Shown: positions 62,888-64,000 of the stretch, piece by piece
Layout: each line of letters starts with the position of its first letter
Position numbering within the stretch: the stretch's first letter is position 1
Assembly: GCF_902833225.1 (NCBI RefSeq)
Contig: NZ_CADFEI010000016.1
Coordinates: 1-64,000 of the forward strand
DNA from: Burkholderia sp. BCC1644
Lineage (GTDB): Bacteria > Pseudomonadota > Gammaproteobacteria > Burkholderiales > Burkholderiaceae
DNA length: 64,000 nt
Direction of reading: 5' to 3'
The notes under the pieces: generated by a model
What the model was told of the DNA's origin: nothing
The model's database searches: none
The model's input: the letters and a program-made list of their open reading frames with translations, nothing else
Translations under genes and position numbers: made by a program

Positions 62888-64000
62888 TCACGCATCGTGT
62901 TCGCTGCGATCCTTTGCGAACGCGAGCGCGACGAGCGACAGCACGCCGCAGACGATCACGTACCACGCGGGCGCCGCCGGATTGCCGGTTGCGCCGATCA
63001 TCCACGTGACGATGAACTGCGCGAAGCCGCCGAAGATCGACACGCCGCCCGCATACGCGATCGACAGCGCGGTGGCGCGCGTGCTCTTCGGGAACAGCTC
63101 GGCGAGGATCACGCCGTTCGCGCCGGCGTTGATCGAGTGCAGCGCGGCGAGCAGCATCACGACCGCGTACATCGTCGCGATCGACGGCACCGCGCGGATC
63201 AGCCAGAAGCCCGGCAGGATCAGCACGGTCAGCGCGATGCGCGACCACAGCGCGACGCGCTTGCTGCCGGTGCGATCCGACAGCCGCCCGCCGATCGGCG
63301 CGGCGACGAACATCACGGCGCCTGACAGGATCCCGCACCACAGCGCGGCATCCATCGGCAGGTGCAGCACCTTGATCGCGTACGTCGACATGTAATACAG
63401 CACGATGAAGTGCGCGGCGGTGCCGCCGACCACGAGGCCCAGCGCGGTCAGCACGGCGCCGCCGTCGCGCCGCAGCACGGTGCCGAGCACCGCCGACGAA
63501 CGCCGCGCGGCCGCGGCCGGCGCGTGCTGCTCGATCGCGCTGAAGCGTGCGCGCAGATAGAGGCCGATCGGCGCGATCAGCACGCCCAGCAGGAACGGCA
63601 CGCGCCAGCCCCACGATTCGAGCGACGCGGTATCGAGGAAATGCGACAACAGGAAGCCGACGAACGAACCGGCCAGCGCCGCGGCGCCCTGGCTCGCGAA
63701 CTGCCAGCTCGTGTAGTAGCCGCGTTCGCCGGCCGGCGCGCGCTCGGCGAGCAGCGACGTCGATACGCCGACCTCGCCGCCGGCCGAAAAGCCCTGCAGC
63801 AGCCGCGCGACGACGACCAGCACGGGCGCCGCGATGCCGATCTGCGCATAGGTCGGCAGCACGCCGATCATCCCGGTGCCGATCGCCATCGTGACGAGCG
63901 TGAGGTTCATCGCGGGCACGCGGCCGAACCGGTCGGCGACGAGCCCGATCACGACACCGCCGACCGGCCGCGCGATGAAGCCGACGCCGAAGGTCGCGAC
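62888..64000 (-). CDS. MHS-family (MFS) transporter, N-terminus cut by the window edge
   Basis: The 3' ~370 codons are present; the frame is still open at base 64000, where it reads VATFGVGFIARPVGG, followed by the conserved GLVADRFGRVPAM loop. So the first ~75 residues (helices 1-2) lie outside. The visible part has about ten membrane segments and the MHS motifs (GRLSDRTGSKRVAL). A proton-coupled carrier for a small organic acid or amide; gene order with amidase and porin suggests a substrate related to the amidase. Confidence 0.9.
   Translation of the reverse strand, partial: VATFGVGFIARPVGGVVIGLVADRFGRVPAMNLTLVTMAIGTGMIGVLPTYAQIGIAAPVLVVVARLLQGFSAGGEVGVSTSLLAERAPAGERGYYTSWQFASQGAAALAGSFVGFLLSHFLDTASLESWGWRVPFLLGVLIAPIGLYLRARFSAIEQHAPAAAARRSSAVLGTVLRRDGGAVLTALGLVVGGTAAHFIVLYYMSTYAIKVLHLPMDAALWCGILSGAVMFVAAPIGGRLSDRTGSKRVALWSRIALTVLILPGFWLIRAVPSIATMYAVVMLLAALHSINAGANGVILAELFPKSTRATALSIAYAGGVSIFGGFAQFIVTWMIGATGNPAAPAWYVIVCGVLSLVALAFAKDRSEHDA

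Overview
The window is about 64 kb of GC-rich (high-60s percent by eye) DNA with dense, well-ordered genes. Protein sequences and gene order point to a Burkholderia chromosome, most likely of the Burkholderia cepacia complex, and to its primary chromosome: recA-recX, sucCD, pgk-pyk-fbaA-purC-purE-purK, ilvE, waaF, moaC, a MucD protease with its two-component system, and a BpeAB-OprB-type RND efflux pump. The genus is an inference from recognised families and synteny; no database search was run.

Left part (1-17,164): a tripartite RND efflux operon (outer membrane factor cut by the window edge, inner membrane pump, lipoprotein adaptor) faces a TetR repressor, and the shared promoter region carries a near-perfect AcrR-like palindrome. 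Then come an isochorismatase-type hydrolase divergent from a GlxA-type AraC regulator, three small conserved or exported proteins, a MucD/DegP protease with a response regulator and sensor kinase (with four phased CTTAA repeats in front of mucD), a DacB-type D,D-carboxypeptidase, a sterol-desaturase-family membrane protein and a GDSL esterase lipoprotein.

Housekeeping block (17,186-33,533): on the minus strand, azlCD-type transporter genes, pgk, pyk, fbaA, purC, purE, purK and the threonylcarbamoyl-AMP synthase gene; on the plus strand, ilvE, a CHCC zinc-finger protein, waaF, an NTF2-like protein, a YheT-type hydrolase and a small conserved protein; then a BepA-like M48 protease on the minus strand. 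The purC-purE gap carries five phased stem-loops with compensatory changes, an unusual structured repeat inside a biosynthetic gene string.

Accessory insertion (34,404-39,764): next to moaC lies a type VI secretion vgrG with a transthyretin-like C-terminus. It overlaps a gene for an unrecognised putative effector, followed 1 bp later by a membrane-anchored Asp-box propeller protein (putative immunity protein) and a truncated second copy of that immunity gene. This is the best candidate for an undescribed system in the window. No structural T6SS genes are present, so it is an orphan vgrG island.

Right part (39,765-64,000): a TonB-C-like lipoprotein, the PglL O-oligosaccharyltransferase beside a type IV pilin-like gene, a TerC protein, sucCD, a DUF2889 protein, recX-recA (with a LexA box), a TctDE-like two-component system and an MHS-type transporter. 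A CAT-anticodon tRNA gene with a near-consensus promoter follows, with an integrase N-terminal remnant and a large unknown exported protein directly after it (scar of a tRNA-integrated island). The end holds a LysR regulator, a GlxA-type regulator divergent from an isonitrile hydratase gene, a cupin, an orphan PAAR protein, a porin, an amidase and a second MHS transporter cut by the right edge.
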